64,000 nt of DNA from contig NZ_JANRHH010000036.1 in NCBI RefSeq assembly GCF_030433435.1, forward strand, positions 62,001 to 126,000, given 5' to 3'. The notes beneath the pieces were generated by a model, which worked only from the letters and a program-made list of their open reading frames with translations, was not told the origin of the DNA and searched no databases. Shown here piece by piece: positions 52,480 through 61,584 of this stretch. The position numbers were made by a program, and so were the translations under genes. Positions within the stretch are counted from its first letter, which is position 1; every line of letters starts with the position of its first letter. Source of the stretch: Polycladomyces subterraneus. GTDB lineage: Bacteria > Bacillota > Bacilli > Thermoactinomycetales > JIR-001.

Positions 52480-52991
52480 AGATCCGGGTTCGCGTCAACG
52501 GGCAGACATATGAATCCGATGTGGAGCCGCGGAAGCTGCTGGTCTACTATTTGCGGGATGACCTGGGGCTTACCGGTACACACGTTGGATGCGATACGAC
52601 CAGCTGCGGTGCCTGCACGGTACTACTTGATGGCAAGGCGGTCAAATCGTGTACGGTGTTGGCTGTTCAGGCAGATGGACGCGATGTGACGACCGTCGAA
52701 GGGTTGGAACAGGATGGCGAGTTACATCCGTTGCAAACGGCTTTTTGGGAGGAGCATGGTCTGCAATGCGGCTACTGTACTCCTGGTATGCTGATGTCCG
52801 GTTACGCTCTGTTGCAATCTAATCCGGACCCGTCGGAAGAGGAGATCCGGAAGGGGATTTCTGGAAACCTCTGCCGTTGCACGGGATATATGAACATCGT
52901 GAAAGCCATCCGATCGGCTGCGTCAAAATTGGCCGATGCATCTGCTGAACCTTCCAAGGAGGTGGCAGCCAGTGGCAGTTCGTCAGACTGA
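52476..52991 (+). CDS. coxS: CO dehydrogenase small (2Fe-2S) subunit CoxS
   Basis: This 171-residue protein has a plant-type [2Fe-2S] site ([21 protein letters not shown]) and the second molybdenum-hydroxylase cluster ([11 protein letters not shown], then [13 protein letters not shown]). It relays electrons from the Mo-Cu centre to CoxM. A flexible 15-residue tail overlaps the coxL start. Confidence 0.95.
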   Translation: MKIRVRVNGQTYESDVEPRKLLVYYLRDDLGLTGTHVGCDTTSCGACTVLLDGKAVKSCTVLAVQADGRDVTTVEGLEQDGELHPLQTAFWEEHGLQCGYCTPGMLMSGYALLQSNPDPSEEEIRKGISGNLCRCTGYMNIVKAIRSAASKLADASAEPSKEVAASGSSSD

Positions 52992-55323
52992 GTTGCGCCC
53001 ATTGGGGAAGTCCGTCGGGCGTAAGGAGGACCCGCGTTTCATCCGCGGCAAGGGTCGTTATATCGATGATATCGTGTTGCCCGGTATGCTGTACATGTGT
53101 TTGGTTCGCAGTCCGTACGCGCATGCTCGGATCAAGAGCATAGATACTTCGGAGGCGATGCAAGCGCCGGGCGTCAAGCTGGTGATCACCGGTGAAGATC
53201 TGGCGGCCATGAACTTGGCTTGGATGCCTACCATGGCCAATGACCAACAGATGGTGCTTGCGACCGGGAAGGTGCTGTATCAGTATCAGGAGGTGGCTGC
53301 GGTTATCGCCGAGACGCGCGAGCAGGCTGTAGATGCCGCACAGCTTGTCTATGTCGATTACGAGCCGCTTCCCGTTGTCGTCGATCCGTTCAAGGCGCTT
53401 GAGCCGGACGCTCCGATTTTGCGTGAGGACAGGGAGCAGAAGTCCAACCTCATTTTTCACTGGGAGGCGGGCGACAAAGAAGCGACAGAAGAACTGTTCC
53501 GGAACGCCCCGGTGGTGGTCAAGCAGGATGTGCGCTTTCCCCGCGTCCATCCTTCGCCGCTCGAACCGTGCGGCTGTATCGCCGACTACAATACGGCGAC
53601 CGGCAAGCTGACATGGTACGTGACGTCCCAGGCTCCGCATGCCCACCGCACAGTCTTGTCGTTGGTCAGCGGCCTGCCGGAGCACCAGATTCGCGTGATT
53701 TCGCCGGACGTCGGGGGCGGTTTCGGCAACAAGGTCCCCGTTTATCCCGGATATGTTTGCGCAGTCGTGGCCTCGCTCAAGCTGGGCAGACCCGTCAAGT
53801 GGATCGAAACGCGCACCGAAAACACCACCAGTACTGGCTTTGCGCGTGATTACCACATGACTGCCGAGATCGCCGCTGAGGAAGACGGGCGGGTGTTGGC
53901 GCTGCGGGTAAAAACGATTGCCGATCACGGAGCCTTTGACGCAGCGGCCGATCCGTCCAAATTCCCGGCTGGATTGTTCAGCATCGTTACGGGCTCCTAC
54001 GACTTCAAGGAGGCGTTCGTCGAGGTCGACGGCGTGTATACGAACAAGGCTCCAGGCGGAGTAGCCTACCGTTGTTCGTTCCGTGTGACCGAGGCTGCGT
54101 ATTTGATCGAGCGCGTGATGGATGTACTCGCCCGCCGTGTGGGTGTCGATCCAGCTGAGTTGCGGAAACGCAACTTCATCCGTAAAGAACAGTTCCCGTA
54201 TAAGTCGCCAACGGGCTGGACCTATGACAGCGGCGACTATGAGAAAACGCTGGCTCTGGCGTTGGAGAAAATCGGTTACGAAGAGTTACGCAAGGAACAG
54301 GCGGAAAAGCGGGCCCGCGGGGAATTGATGGGCATCGGTATTTCCACCTTCACCGAGGTTGTCGGTGCAGGGCCGAGCCACACCTTCGACATCATGGGGA
54401 TCAAGATGTTCGACAGCGCCCAAATTCGCGTCCATCCGACGGGAAAAGTGATTGCCCGGTTGGGGGTACGCCACCAGGGTCAGGGGCATGAGACGACGTT
54501 TGCCCAGATTATCGCACAGGAGTTGGGGCTAAGTACGGACGATGTCATCGTCGAAGAGGGAGATACCGATACCGCCCCTTACGGACTGGGAACCTACGCC
54601 AGCCGATCCACCCCAACTGCCGGTGGTGCCGCTGCGCTCTGCGCCCGTCGGATCCGCGAAAAGGCAAAGAAAATTGCGGCACACCTGCTGGAAGTGGGGG
54701 AAGAGGATGTGGTTTTTGATGGCGTAGCATTTTCCGCCAAAGGCCTTGCCAGCAGGACGGTCACGATGAAAGACATCGCATTTGCGGCGTACACCAATGT
54801 GCCGGAGGGGATGGAGCCAGGGCTGGAAGCTACGTACTATTATGATCCACCCAATCTCACTTTTCCTCACGGAGCATATATCGCGGTCGTCGACATCGAC
54901 AAGGGAACGGGCGCAGTCAAAGTTCGCCGTTTTCTCGCTGTCGACGATTGTGGCACCGTGATCAACCCGATGATCGTTGAGGGACAGGTGCACGGGGGAT
55001 TGACGGAAGGCTTTGCGATTGCGTTCATGCAGGATATTCCCTTCGACGAGGACGGAAACTGTCTGGCGACGAACTGGATGGATTACTTGGTCCCGACCGC
55101 GTTGGACACCCCGAAATGGGAGACCGACCGGACCGTGACGCCCTCACCGCACCATCCCATCGGGGCGAAGGGTGTGGGTGAGTCACCGAACGTTGGCTCG
55201 CCGGCGGCGTTTGTAAACGCGGTGGTAGACGCCCTGGCACCGCTGGGGGTCGAACATATTGACATGCCCATATACCCGTGGAAGGTGTGGAAAATCCTGC
55301 GCGAGCACGGAGTGACCGAGTGA
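52972..55323 (+). CDS. coxL: Form I aerobic CO dehydrogenase large subunit CoxL
   Basis: This 783-residue molybdopterin subunit contains AYRCSFR (in [16 protein letters not shown]), the signature of form I CoxL; its Cys binds Cu in the Mo-S-Cu centre that oxidises CO. Form II and ordinary xanthine dehydrogenases have other residues. GGGFGNKV and the late [19 protein letters not shown], with the catalytic glutamate, are also present. GTG 52972 follows AAGGAGGTGGCAGCCA, within the coxS end. The enzyme feeds CO electrons to respiration. Confidence 0.95.
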   Translation: MAVRQTELRPLGKSVGRKEDPRFIRGKGRYIDDIVLPGMLYMCLVRSPYAHARIKSIDTSEAMQAPGVKLVITGEDLAAMNLAWMPTMANDQQMVLATGKVLYQYQEVAAVIAETREQAVDAAQLVYVDYEPLPVVVDPFKALEPDAPILREDREQKSNLIFHWEAGDKEATEELFRNAPVVVKQDVRFPRVHPSPLEPCGCIADYNTATGKLTWYVTSQAPHAHRTVLSLVSGLPEHQIRVISPDVGGGFGNKVPVYPGYVCAVVASLKLGRPVKWIETRTENTTSTGFARDYHMTAEIAAEEDGRVLALRVKTIADHGAFDAAADPSKFPAGLFSIVTGSYDFKEAFVEVDGVYTNKAPGGVAYRCSFRVTEAAYLIERVMDVLARRVGVDPAELRKRNFIRKEQFPYKSPTGWTYDSGDYEKTLALALEKIGYEELRKEQAEKRARGELMGIGISTFTEVVGAGPSHTFDIMGIKMFDSAQIRVHPTGKVIARLGVRHQGQGHETTFAQIIAQELGLSTDDVIVEEGDTDTAPYGLGTYASRSTPTAGGAAALCARRIREKAKKIAAHLLEVGEEDVVFDGVAFSAKGLASRTVTMKDIAFAAYTNVPEGMEPGLEATYYYDPPNLTFPHGAYIAVVDIDKGTGAVKVRRFLAVDDCGTVINPMIVEGQVHGGLTEGFAIAFMQDIPFDEDGNCLATNWMDYLVPTALDTPKWETDRTVTPSPHHPIGAKGVGESPNVGSPAAFVNAVVDALAPLGVEHIDMPIYPWKVWKILREHGVTE

Positions 55324-55516
55324 CACAACTTGAACAGAGGACGGACGGGGCGAAAGACGGCTTCTCCCGACCGCGTGAGGGCCAGACGCCCCCGGCTTGT
55401 TTTTGCGTTGATCAGCGCAGGCGCGGATGATCCGGTATGGGCCAGGCGCAGGATTCACAGAAAAAGATGGGTAAGGAGGTGGTTCCGGCAGGGGGTTCCT
55501 CTGCCGGATCACGCGG

Positions 55517-56524
55517 ATGCACACGATACCGGACGAGATTCGCTTGTTGGAGGAGCGACGGGAACCTTACGCTGTGGTGACCGTGGTTCGTCGTGTCCGA
55601 CCCAGTTCGGCCAACGTGGGTGACAAGGCTGTTGTTACTTCCGACGGCCGGATGTTCGGATTTGTCGGAGGTCAATGTACACGTGGATTGGTGACGGATC
55701 AAGCTCAGCAGTGTCTCAAAACGGGTCAAAGCCAATTACTGCTCATTACCGCCAATCCACCCGCCGAGGTGGAGGAGGGGGTAACGGTTTTGCCGATGAC
55801 CTGCCAATCAGAGGGCGAGGTGGAATTGTTTATCGAACCGAAGCTCCCGGATCCGCTCCTGGTCGTGATCGGAGATTCTCCCGTTGCCTTGGCGCTAGAG
55901 GAACTGGCCCCGAAGTTTGGGTGGTTTTCTCGGCGTCTGGCCTTGGAGCAAATGGGAGAAAATGGAGATGATCCGGCGGAACGGTTGAAACGAAACTTGT
56001 CACAGGTGTATGAGCCCGAAATGTACGCGGTGGTGGCGACGATGGGGCAATACGACGACGATGGACTGCTGGCGCTTCGGGAGTTCTCGCTGGCTTACGC
56101 TGGTGTGGTCATCAGTCCGAAGCGCTGGCGCTCATTGCGGGAAGCGCTGCTCAGCGCGGGAGCGTCGGCAGAGTTTTGCGATTTCATTGCCGCGCCTGCC
56201 GGTTACGACATCGGCGCTGTGGGAGCGCAGGAGATCGCACTCAGCATCTTCGCACAGATGATCGAGAGGCGGCGCCGTCAGGTGGAGGTCCGCTACCACC
56301 CACCGTCCGATGTGAGTATCTCTGAGACGTCTACCGAAGAGGATGCGCACGTGTCCACGGCGCAGCGGCTGGGGACGGGTGTCGATCCGGTCTGCGGAAT
56401 GCGTGTCGATCTAGACAGCACGCCTTATCGTACGATGCATGAAGGAAAGACGTACGGATTCTGTTGTCCTCACTGTTTACGGAAATTTCAACAAGAACCG
56501 CAAACGTACGCGATTACCCGATAA
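55517..56524 (+). CDS. XdhC/CoxF-type maturation protein fused to a YHS domain
   Basis: This 335-residue protein begins with the XdhC/CoxI domain (LEERREPYAVVTVVRRVRPSSANVGDKAVV, FVGGQCTRGLVTDQA), continues with a divergent XdhC Rossmann domain (LLVVIGDSPVALALEELAPKFGW, IAAPAGYDIGAVGAQEIALSI), and ends in a YHS domain (DPVCGMRVDLDSTPYRTMHEGKTYGFCCPHCLRKFQ, about 285-325). YHS domains can bind metal, often copper. In a CO dehydrogenase operon this fusion could link sulfuration of the cofactor to copper supply; that is inference. Confidence 0.87.
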   Translation: MHTIPDEIRLLEERREPYAVVTVVRRVRPSSANVGDKAVVTSDGRMFGFVGGQCTRGLVTDQAQQCLKTGQSQLLLITANPPAEVEEGVTVLPMTCQSEGEVELFIEPKLPDPLLVVIGDSPVALALEELAPKFGWFSRRLALEQMGENGDDPAERLKRNLSQVYEPEMYAVVATMGQYDDDGLLALREFSLAYAGVVISPKRWRSLREALLSAGASAEFCDFIAAPAGYDIGAVGAQEIALSIFAQMIERRRRQVEVRYHPPSDVSISETSTEEDAHVSTAQRLGTGVDPVCGMRVDLDSTPYRTMHEGKTYGFCCPHCLRKFQQEPQTYAITR

Positions 56525-56560
56525 AGTGAAGCCGTTCGATTCCGACAAGGAGGGATACAG

Positions 56561-57061
56561 GTGCGCACGTATCAAGGAGACTTTGTCATCGATTTGCCGC
56601 GTCAGACTGTGTGGGAGTTCGTCATGGATCCGCAGCGGGTGGGGCCGTGTGTTCCAGATCTTTTGAAGTTGGATGTGGAGAGCGAGACCCGTTTTCACAC
56701 GCTTGTCCGTGTCGGTGTCGGGCCCGTTCGCGGCAAGTTCAACTTGACGGTTGAAGTGGCCGTGACCGAGCCGGAAGAGTCTGCTGAACTCTCCGTTCGA
56801 GGCGGGGGAATGGGCAGCCGTGTCGATATGAAGGCGAAACTGAACCTCAGTGATACGGAAAGTGGTGGAACGAAACTGGATTGGCGGTGTGACGCTGCGA
56901 TCAGCGGGCCGATCGCCAGTCTCGGCGGTCGGATGATTGACAATGAAGCCAGAAAGATCACGGAAAAGCTGTTCGCCAATTTGCGTGAAGCGCTCTCGTC
57001 CGTTTCGGAACAGGTGGCAGCGACGTCGACGGAGACGGCGGAACCCGAGTCGACTGATTGA
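56561..57061 (+). CDS. coxG: CoxG-family SRPBCC protein
   Basis: This 166-residue protein has the CoxG START/SRPBCC fold (FVIDLPRQTVWEFVMDPQRVGPCVPDL, then KGKFNLTV-like and GPIASLGGRMIDNEARKITEKLFANL). CoxG helps attach CO dehydrogenase to the membrane in Oligotropha. The C-terminal tail is polar. GTG 56561 follows AAGGAGGGATACAG. Confidence 0.9.
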   Translation: MRTYQGDFVIDLPRQTVWEFVMDPQRVGPCVPDLLKLDVESETRFHTLVRVGVGPVRGKFNLTVEVAVTEPEESAELSVRGGGMGSRVDMKAKLNLSDTESGGTKLDWRCDAAISGPIASLGGRMIDNEARKITEKLFANLREALSSVSEQVAATSTETAEPESTD

Positions 57062-57091
57062 CAATCCGGGGATGCCGTGCGGAGGGACGGA

Positions 57092-57958
57092 ATGGTGGAC
57101 GATCGTGTGGAGAAGTTGCGGAAATGTTTGCAGAATGCCAAGTACGTGGCTGACGAAGGACTGGCTATGGTTCTTTACCTGGCACAGCGTTTGAACCGAC
57201 CACTGCTGTTGGAGGGGCCGGCCGGTGTCGGCAAAACCGAGCTGGCCAAGGCAGTATCGGTGGTTCGCGGTGTGGAGTTGATTCGACTGCAATGCTACGA
57301 GGGTTTGGATGCTGCACATGCTCTGTACGATTGGGATTACCCAAAACAGCTGTTGCTGACCAGGGCCACGTTTTCCGGTGAGGCCGGGGGCGCGGCGCCT
57401 GACATCTATACCGACCACTTCTTGATTGAACGGCCATTGCTGCGTGCTTTGAAGACAAAGCCTGCCCCCGTTCTGTTGATCGATGAGGTGGATCGGGCGG
57501 ACGAGGAATTTGAAGCTCTATTGCTGGAGTTTTTGTCAGAGTTTCAGATCACCATTCCGGAACGGGGTTCGTTTCGGGCTGAAGTGCCACCGACGGTGAT
57601 TCTGACGTCCAATCGCACGCGCGATTTATCGGATGCATTGCGGAGGCGCTGTCTCTACTATTGGTTAGATTATCCGAGTGTAGAGCAGGAAGCGGCTATC
57701 ATTGCCCTTCATGTACCCGACGTGGCTCCGACCGTCGCCCGTCAGATTGCGCGCGCAGTGCGCCGGTTGCGAAAGTGGTCGCTCCTCAAACCGCCCGGAT
57801 TGGCAGAGTCGATCGATTGGGCGCGTGCGGTTGCCGATCTGGCGGCAGGAGAGCTGGACGAATCAGTCACCCGTCTCACGCTCGGATGCTTGTTGAAGAC
57901 ACAGGAAGACCTGGAACTGGTACGGGAGAAAGGACTGGCCTTGTTGTGGAACGCATAG
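57092..57958 (+). CDS. coxD: MoxR-type AAA+ ATPase CoxD
   Basis: This 288-residue AAA+ protein has Walker A LLEGPAGVGKTELAKA (near residue 35), Walker B PVLLIDEVDRADEEFE and sensor 1 TVILTSNRTRDLSDALRRRC. CoxD in Oligotropha is an ATPase chaperone needed to build the Mo-S-Cu centre. ATG 57092 follows CGGAGGGACGG. It overlaps coxE by 13 bases. Confidence 0.93.
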   Translation: MVDDRVEKLRKCLQNAKYVADEGLAMVLYLAQRLNRPLLLEGPAGVGKTELAKAVSVVRGVELIRLQCYEGLDAAHALYDWDYPKQLLLTRATFSGEAGGAAPDIYTDHFLIERPLLRALKTKPAPVLLIDEVDRADEEFEALLLEFLSEFQITIPERGSFRAEVPPTVILTSNRTRDLSDALRRRCLYYWLDYPSVEQEAAIIALHVPDVAPTVARQIARAVRRLRKWSLLKPPGLAESIDWARAVADLAAGELDESVTRLTLGCLLKTQEDLELVREKGLALLWNA

Positions 57959-59109
57959 ACCTGAACGGACTGACGGGGATGACCGCAGCGGTGATTCGTC
58001 AGGTTCAGGATTTTACCCCTTTTTTGCGAAAACACGGGTTTCGCGTTGGCACGCCGGAGACATTGACCGCGCTCAGGTGCTTGGCGGAGGCGGACCTGTC
58101 AGTGCCGGAGGAACTTTTGTTTGCGCTGCGCTCTGTATACGCCCGTTCGCCGGCTGAGTGGGGATCGTTTCCACATCTGTTCAATCGTCACTTTTTGAAC
58201 CCGGGTACGAGGCTGGAAGAAAAGAAACGGATTCAGGCGGATGAGCGGTCTGGACATTCGCGTGGTTTGATTGAGACGCAGGATCGCCCGCCCACCGTGA
58301 GTTTCTCTATGCAGCCGGGATCCAGTCCAAGTCAGGGAGAACGCTACGCCCTGCAGGTCGATCCGTCTCAGTTGCGTGCGGTGTTGGCCGTCTCCAAGCG
58401 GGCTGTACGGCAATTCGACCGCCCGCCGGGACGACGGTTTCGCCGTGGCGGGCGCGATCGGGTGAATCTGCGCGCGACGATGCGCGAGAGCGTCCGTTAC
58501 ACGGGAGAACCGCTCCGTCTGCATTGGCAACAGTACCGACCGGATCGGCCGTCGGTTGTGCTTTTGATCGACATTTCCGGGTCGATGAAGGAGCACGCCC
58601 CGTTCATGACTGCTCTCGCGTGGTCGTTTACGCGCCTGCGCCTGCGCTGCGAGGTGTTCGTCTTCTCGACTCGGCTCAAGCGCGTCACACATCTGGTAGC
58701 GCGCAAAGCAGTGCAGGGAATTCCAATCTCGGAACTGGCAGAATTGAAGGGCGGGACGCGCATCGGAGAAGCGCTTGAGGAGCTGCTGCACAGATACGGC
58801 GGTCTGTTGCGGCAACACGCTTCTGTGATCATCGCGTCGGACGGGTTTGACGCCGGTCATCCCGACCGCCTGCGCGTCGCTATGAAGACGCTTGCCGAAC
58901 GTGTGCGGCATGTGGTTTGGCTCAATCCCCTGCTCGGCGACCCGGGCTATGAGCCGATCTCGAGCGGTATGTCCGCGGCGATGCCATACATCCATCGGTT
59001 CGTCGATGTACACGACTTGGACAGCTGGCGAGAGGCGGTTGAAGGTCAGGTTTTCCGACCTGTCTTTGCGCCAGTGACCCCATTGACCGTGCATACACAG
59101 GATGTCTAG
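57946..59109 (+). CDS. coxE: VWA-domain protein CoxE
   Basis: This 387-residue protein has a VWA domain with a complete MIDAS motif (LIDISGSMKEHA, near residue 205, then GGTRIGEALEEL and ASDGFDAGHPD). An N-terminal region of mixed helices precedes it. CoxE works with the CoxD ATPase on cofactor assembly. GTG 57946 lies inside the coxD end; a later ATG (57979) is possible. Confidence 0.9.
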   Translation: MERIDLNGLTGMTAAVIRQVQDFTPFLRKHGFRVGTPETLTALRCLAEADLSVPEELLFALRSVYARSPAEWGSFPHLFNRHFLNPGTRLEEKKRIQADERSGHSRGLIETQDRPPTVSFSMQPGSSPSQGERYALQVDPSQLRAVLAVSKRAVRQFDRPPGRRFRRGGRDRVNLRATMRESVRYTGEPLRLHWQQYRPDRPSVVLLIDISGSMKEHAPFMTALAWSFTRLRLRCEVFVFSTRLKRVTHLVARKAVQGIPISELAELKGGTRIGEALEELLHRYGGLLRQHASVIIASDGFDAGHPDRLRVAMKTLAERVRHVVWLNPLLGDPGYEPISSGMSAAMPYIHRFVDVHDLDSWREAVEGQVFRPVFAPVTPLTVHTQDV

Positions 59110-59244
59110 TTCTTCAATGAAACCGGTATTGACTTTTACAGGAAGTAATAGCTGATCCGATCATCTAGGGAGCATTTCGGGGCCTTATCCGGCCTCCTCC
59201 CAGCAATTAGCCTCATACATCCATTACCGGAGGTGATAACGGAC

Positions 59245-59658
59245 GTGAAAGAGAATCGGGAAATCGCTCTGGCAATGGAAGAGGGGAGACGGGCGGGCAG
59301 AAAGATGGCGTTGGCCACCGTTGTCCGCGTGAAGGGATCCGCCTATCGCCGGGAAGGTGCAAAATTGCTGATCGACGAGGAAGGAAAAATGACCGGTGTG
59401 ATCTCCGGCGGCTGCCTGGAACCGGACGTAGCAGAAGTGGCCAAACAAGTGATGGCCGACGGTCACCCTGTGATGAAACGTTACGATTTGGATGAGGATC
59501 TCGTGTGGGGATTGGGGCTGGGGTGTCCGGGTACCGTCGATGTCTTGATTGAGCCCGTTTCGTGGAACGAGACGACAAGCGAAGCGGATGTTTCCCGATC
59601 ATCCGATGGAAAGGGTGTGGAGGAGCGGGGGTTCGCGGGAAAGGAGGCATCCTCATGA
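59245..59658 (+). CDS. XdhC-type maturation protein, N-terminal domain
   Basis: This 137-residue protein is only the CoxI/XdhC N-terminal domain: MALATVVRVKGSAYRREGAKLLIDEEGKMTGVISGGCLEPDV, then LGCPGTVDVLIEP. The matching Rossmann domain is on the next gene. XdhC proteins bind and sulfurate the molybdenum cofactor. GTG 59245 has GGAGGTG upstream. The end overlaps the next gene by four bases. Confidence 0.88.
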   Translation: MKENREIALAMEEGRRAGRKMALATVVRVKGSAYRREGAKLLIDEEGKMTGVISGGCLEPDVAEVAKQVMADGHPVMKRYDLDEDLVWGLGLGCPGTVDVLIEPVSWNETTSEADVSRSSDGKGVEERGFAGKEASS

Positions 59659-60494
59659 ACGTACGGAATGAAAATGGTCGGCGTAACCCGGGGAAAGACC
59701 CCTTTGCCGCGTGGACTGAATGTCTCAAGGAGGAGCAGGCGGCCGTGCTGTGCACGTTGCTGGCGTTTTCTCCTTCTCCGGGTCTTCCTTCCGGGGTCCG
59801 TCTCTTCATTCCAGAGAACGGCGAACCCCTGGGAGACCTGGGAGATGAGGCCTTGAACAGGTTGGCTGTTGAATGGGCACGGAAAAAACTGGACACCTTG
59901 CATCCCCAATCGGAGACCTGCATATTTTCCTTGCCCGGAGGCAGGCAAGCGGAGGTTTTCGTCGACGTCAACCTCCCTCCGTCGGAACTGATGATTTTTG
60001 GAGCTGGCCATGACGCGATCCCTCTGGTGAAATTAGCCGTCCAGTCGGGGTTCAAAACGACGGTGGTCGATCCGCGCCCGGCCTACGCCACGGAGGATCG
60101 CTTTCCGGGAGCCCGGATCATTCTGGCCGATGCGGGTTTGTGGGAAGAGCGGGTGATTATCGGAAAACGTACGTATGTTGTTGTGATGAACCATCATCTG
60201 GAGCGTGACCGGGTCGCCATCCGTCTTGCCTTGAACTCACCCGCTCCTTATGTGGGCGTGCTCGGGCCACGATCCCGCTGTCAACGGATGTTGGAGGCAT
60301 TGGAAAAGGAAGGGGTAACCTTCGGGGAAGAGAAGCTGGCCCGGATGTATAACCCCGTCGGCTTAGATATTGGCGCCGAGACCCCGGAGGAGGTGGCAAT
60401 CAGCATATTGTCGGAGATCCTGGCGTTTAGAAAGGGTTGTTCGGGCGGGTTTCTGCGGGGGAGGGACAGCATTCACCAACCCGTCCGAAAATGA
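59655..60494 (+). CDS. XdhC-type maturation protein, Rossmann domain
   Basis: This 279-residue protein has a N-terminal extension followed by the XdhC Rossmann domain: ELMIFGAGHDAIPLVKLAVQSGFKTTVVDPRPAYA, TYVVVMNHHLERDRVAIRLAL and YVGVLGPRSRCQRML, ending with GLDIGAETPEEVAISILSEILA. Together with the previous gene it forms a complete XdhC in two pieces. ATG 59655 overlaps the preceding stop. Confidence 0.9.
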   Translation: MNVRNENGRRNPGKDPFAAWTECLKEEQAAVLCTLLAFSPSPGLPSGVRLFIPENGEPLGDLGDEALNRLAVEWARKKLDTLHPQSETCIFSLPGGRQAEVFVDVNLPPSELMIFGAGHDAIPLVKLAVQSGFKTTVVDPRPAYATEDRFPGARIILADAGLWEERVIIGKRTYVVVMNHHLERDRVAIRLALNSPAPYVGVLGPRSRCQRMLEALEKEGVTFGEEKLARMYNPVGLDIGAETPEEVAISILSEILAFRKGCSGGFLRGRDSIHQPVRK

Positions 60495-60596
60495 TCGCGG
60501 CCGGTGTACCTCTGGTTGTGATGGGTTCGTGATTGAGGTGAGGAGATGGCTGGGTGCCGTGGCAATTTTGAAAACCGATGCCGAAAGGTGTTGACC

Positions 60597-61280
60597 ATGG
60601 AGAGCGGCGTGTTTGCTCTGATCCTCGCTGCGGGGACATCTTCGAGAATGGGGACACCGAAACAACTCCTCGACTGGGGAGAAATGCCGTTGTTGGAGCA
60701 GATAATCCGGAAGACGCTTACACTCCCCTTCCCGGAGGTGGTTGCCGTGATCGGTCACCGGGCGAAGGAGATCCGGCGCTTGATCCGGATAGAGGACGAT
60801 CGCTTTCGCTGGGTGGTCAACCGGGATTACGCCGCCGGACAGAGTACGTCCCTTTTGTGCGGCTTGGCAATCGGAGAAGGCCGATACCATTCGGCGATGG
60901 TGTTTTTGGGTGATCAACCGCTGGTTGCGGTAGAAACGATCCGGCGGATCTTTGAAAGCGGCCTCAAACAGCTTCGCACCCTTCGAGAACCCGAGCCTTT
61001 TGTCGTTCGGCCGTGCTTCCGGGGTATTCCCGGTCACCCCGTTTTTTTGGGCAATATCCGTTCGATGAATTTGGAAGAACTGAAGGGGGATAGGGGAGCG
61101 AAGGAGGTACTTCGTACTCTGCGGCACCGGACGATTCTGTCGGTGGAAGATCCGGGTGTCATACTGGACATTGACACCCCACAGGCTTATGAAAGTGCCA
61201 GGAGACTTGCCTTCCGTCCGCGTGACAGCAGTTCGAACATGATTCGTGAGAGACACGGGGATCGCTTGGGAACAGAATGA
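60597..61280 (+). CDS. Molybdenum cofactor cytidylyltransferase-like protein MocA
   Basis: This 227-residue nucleotidyltransferase has LILAAGTSSRMGTPKQLLDWG (GxxxRMG-K signature), VFLGDQPLVAVETI and GIPGHPVFLGNI, as in MocA/YgfJ-type proteins that make the cytosine dinucleotide form of the cofactor. CO dehydrogenase uses exactly that cofactor (MCD) in known form I enzymes, so the gene fits its place. ATG 60597 follows AAAGGTG. Confidence 0.9.
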   Translation: MESGVFALILAAGTSSRMGTPKQLLDWGEMPLLEQIIRKTLTLPFPEVVAVIGHRAKEIRRLIRIEDDRFRWVVNRDYAAGQSTSLLCGLAIGEGRYHSAMVFLGDQPLVAVETIRRIFESGLKQLRTLREPEPFVVRPCFRGIPGHPVFLGNIRSMNLEELKGDRGAKEVLRTLRHRTILSVEDPGVILDIDTPQAYESARRLAFRPRDSSSNMIRERHGDRLGTE

Positions 61281-61584
61281 ACTCAAATATCCAAGGTGTG
61301 TCATCACCCCACGCGTGTTTTCCTTCTGCTCTTGCATATATTTATCCGCATGAGCGTATTCCGGTTATCGGTACACTCGTTTCACCTCTCGCTCTCATAA
61401 TTTTACATAGTGGGAGTCTTCGTCACCACAACCTCCTAACATCTCACTAAAGGAATCGGAATCCCGTCCGCCATATAACGACCGAGAAACACGTAAACTG
61501 AACGTTCTCAACGTGTGTTGTCTCGGCAAAATGAAGAGAATGAGAGGTGACAAGGCTGCTACGAAGTAAGAGCAGCGTGAGAAG
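61281..61584. promoter_or_regulatory. Intergenic region with a hairpin before moaA
   Basis: CCGAGA (61482-61487) and TCTCGG (61521-61526), extended by ACACGT/ACGTGT-type pairing, form a stem-loop about 60 bases before moaA. It does not look like the Moco riboswitch to me. The remainder of the region holds no gene. Confidence 0.5.

Noticed and set aside
53568-53849. Several frames within coxL, e.g. 93 codons
   Set aside because: Shadow frames of a conserved large subunit.
55330-55623. 97-codon frame between coxL and the XdhC-YHS gene
   Set aside because: Arg-rich translation of GC-rich DNA, overlaps the next gene out of frame.
58099-59094. 331-codon minus-strand frame opposite coxE
   Set aside because: Antisense of a VWA protein with an intact MIDAS motif; no start signal.
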